The position numbers were made by a program, and so were the translations under genes. Under the pieces are notes generated by a model. The model did no database searches, was not told where the DNA came from, and saw only the letters and a list, made by a program, of their open reading frames with translations. This document shows, in pieces, positions 6,161 through 7,309 of a stretch of 7,309 nt of DNA (position 1 is its first letter; every line of letters starts with the position of its first letter). Origin of the DNA: Bacteroides sp. UBA7335 (GTDB lineage Bacteria; Bacteroidota; Bacteroidia; Bacteroidales; Bacteroidaceae); the NCBI GenBank assembly GCA_002471185.1, contig DKPL01000054.1, positions 685 to 7,993 of the forward strand, given 5' to 3'.

Positions 6161-6745
6161 ATGATGAATGAACAAAACCTCAAACTACCGGCAAATGTAA
6201 TTTTAATAGATGTAGCCTATTTAAACTTCATGATAGCTGATATTAAAAAGTATTTTGAGCATAAATTAAATCGTAGTCTACAAGTCATTGATTTCGCTTT
6301 ATTAATGGAGTATGCAGCAATGGATGCAAATTACTCTATCGAAAAGAATGAAACACAAGTATTATTGGCATTTGACAATCAATCTACAAGCCTATTCAAT
6401 TGTCAACCATCAGATATACGCAATGAGCTAGATGGTATGGCATTTGCGGGCGATTTAGGGGAATTTATGTTTGCAGGAGTACCTTGCGAGAATATGGTAT
6501 CACGCCAAGAACTGATTTTAGATCTTTTAAATATCACCATTGATTCGGCAGATGTGAAACGTATCATCATTATTGGAGCCGATAAAGAGTATGACAGTAA
6601 AGTAATGAATTTACTCAACGGAGTTACCAACAAAAAAATACTTCAATATAGAATGGATGAATCGACAGACCAAATTTCATACCATTGGGAGTTATTAGTA
6701 TTTCCAATCATGCAAGCACTAGGCATTAAAGAAGATGAGATTTAA
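6161..6745 (+). CDS. Conserved-looking protein of unknown function, possible NYN/PIN-like fold
   Basis: The product has 194 residues, with no signal peptide or membrane segment, so it is cytoplasmic. I do not recognise it securely. It may belong to a Bacteroidales-restricted DUF family (DUF6621 comes to mind, unverified). Hydrophobic strands ending in acidic residues suggest a PIN/NYN-type Rossmann-like nuclease fold: NVILIDVAYLN with D17 first, QVLLAFD with D72, LILDLLNITID with D121 and D128, then RIIIIGADKEY with D141 and E143. The last resembles the NYN signature G-x-D-x-D-F. A C-terminal helix (about 176-188) closes the chain. If the fold is right, it could be an RNase, but family membership is inference. 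The gene starts with two consecutive ATG codons (6161 and 6164), either of which could initiate, and no Shine-Dalgarno sequence helps choose. It is divergent from clpB and followed by a LysR regulator gene. Confidence 0.8.
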   Translation: MMNEQNLKLPANVILIDVAYLNFMIADIKKYFEHKLNRSLQVIDFALLMEYAAMDANYSIEKNETQVLLAFDNQSTSLFNCQPSDIRNELDGMAFAGDLGEFMFAGVPCENMVSRQELILDLLNITIDSADVKRIIIIGADKEYDSKVMNLLNGVTNKKILQYRMDESTDQISYHWELLVFPIMQALGIKEDEI

Positions 6746-6755
6746 AAAATTATAG

Positions 6756-6805
6756 CAAAGCCCTTACTAAGCTCGGTTCAGCCAGAATCTTAGCAAGGTG
6801 CTTTG
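6756..6805 (+). other. Bulged hairpin after the 194-residue protein gene, possible weak terminator
   Basis: CAAAGC-CCTT-A-CTAAG (6756-6771) pairs with CTTAG-C-AAGG-T-GCTTTG (6789-6805), leaving one bulged base and one mismatch. The 17-base apical region can form a further short GGT/GCC stem. It starts 10 bases after the stop codon. No proper T tract follows (GAGTATTTCC), so it may be a weak or Rho-assisted terminator or a 3'-end stabilising structure. Confidence 0.5.
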
Positions 6806-6834
6806 AGTATTTCCATTTACAAATAAAAGTTTTG
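6802..6834 (+). promoter_or_regulatory. Candidate Bacteroides-type promoter for the LysR gene
   Basis: TTTG at 6802-6805 and AAGTTTTG at 6827-6834 (five of six fixed positions of TAnnTTTG) are separated by 21 bases, within the reported 19-21 range. Transcription would begin within a few bases of the ATG at 6843, giving a leaderless or nearly leaderless message. The -33 lies in the 3' arm of the hairpin at 6756-6805. Confidence 0.3.
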
Positions 6835-6842
6835 CAATTGTT

Positions 6843-7309
6843 ATGTCTGATTTTCGCTTAAAAGTTTTTCAAAGTGTAGCTAAGAATCTGAGTTTCACTA
6901 AAGCATCTCAAGAGTTGTTTGTTAGTCAACCTGCTATATCTAAACATATACAAGAGCTGGAAGCTTACTATCAAATTCGCCTATTTGATAGACAAGGGAA
7001 TAAGATATCACTAACTGAAGCAGGCAAATTGCTATTAGAACATAGCGAACGGATACTCGATGCTTACAAACAACTGCAATATGAAATGCATCTGCTGAAT
7101 GGAGAATACACAGGAGAACTTAGATTAGGAGCTAGCACTACCATTTCACAGTATATTCTACCCTTATTCTTGGGAAATTTTGTTAGAAAGTTTCCGCAAG
7201 TAAATCTTTCGGTATTGAATGGAAACTCACGTGCTATCGAAACTGCATTACAAGAAAACAGAATTGACTTAGGACTAGTAGAGGGAATCTTTAGATTACC
7301 AAACTTAAG
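6843..7309 (+). CDS. LysR-family transcriptional regulator, 5' part (partial, runs off the window)
   Basis: The open frame covers 155 codons to the window end with no stop. The N terminus is a clear LysR winged helix: residues 1-60 begin MSDFRLKVFQSVAKNLSFTK, with the helix-turn-helix ASQELFVSQPAISKHIQELE (21-40), then RLFDRQGNKISLTEAG. A linker helix (about 62-88) follows. The effector-binding domain starts near residue 91 with GELRLGASTTISQYILP and continues with FPQVNLSV and the IDLGLVEG strand. This matches the usual LysR order, and about half of a typical 290-310 residue protein is seen. The style is near the CysL/YwfM-like branch, but effector and target cannot be told from this part. 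LysR genes often regulate a divergent neighbour. Here the upstream gene is codirectional, so the target may lie beyond the window. No Shine-Dalgarno sequence is present before the ATG. Confidence 0.95.
   Translation, partial: MSDFRLKVFQSVAKNLSFTKASQELFVSQPAISKHIQELEAYYQIRLFDRQGNKISLTEAGKLLLEHSERILDAYKQLQYEMHLLNGEYTGELRLGASTTISQYILPLFLGNFVRKFPQVNLSVLNGNSRAIETALQENRIDLGLVEGIFRLPNL

Overview
The window looks like chromosomal DNA from a member of the Bacteroidales, probably Bacteroides or a close relative. The case rests on AT-rich sequence, starts that mostly lack Shine-Dalgarno sites, promoter-like TAnnTTTG elements, PepSY-like (PF11396) secreted proteins, a lipoprotein with an acidic Bacteroidetes-type export signal after the lipid cysteine, and the style of the two-component genes. 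No tRNA, rRNA, CRISPR array, insertion sequence or phage gene was seen.

Left part (1-3240, + strand): the 3' part of an OmpR-family response regulator gene is followed after 4 bases by its membrane histidine kinase. Next come a small secreted PepSY-like protein and a two-domain PepSY-like lipoprotein, ending at a perfect 17-bp-stem terminator. The gap between the kinase and the first PepSY-like gene holds a 9-bp direct repeat with an 11-bp period, placed just upstream of a plausible -7 element. This is the geometry of an OmpR-family operator. The simplest reading is that the regulator and kinase control the two exported PepSY-like proteins next to them.

Middle (3266-5901, - strand): a complete clpB chaperone gene with its own intrinsic terminator converges on the PepSY module. 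It has an unusually good Shine-Dalgarno sequence for this phylum.

Right part (5902-7309): a 259-base divergent intergenic region contains overlapping palindromes. It is followed by a 194-residue protein that I do not recognise with certainty. Its acidic-residue pattern resembles NYN/PIN-like nuclease folds. A LysR-family regulator gene follows and runs off the window end. A bulged hairpin and a possible Bacteroides-type promoter lie between these last two genes.

Most of the content is ordinary core or lineage-conserved sequence. The items most worth a second look are the candidate operator at 1758-1777 with its adjoining PepSY-like genes, the possible nuclease-like protein at 6161-6745, and the palindrome cluster at 6008-6040.
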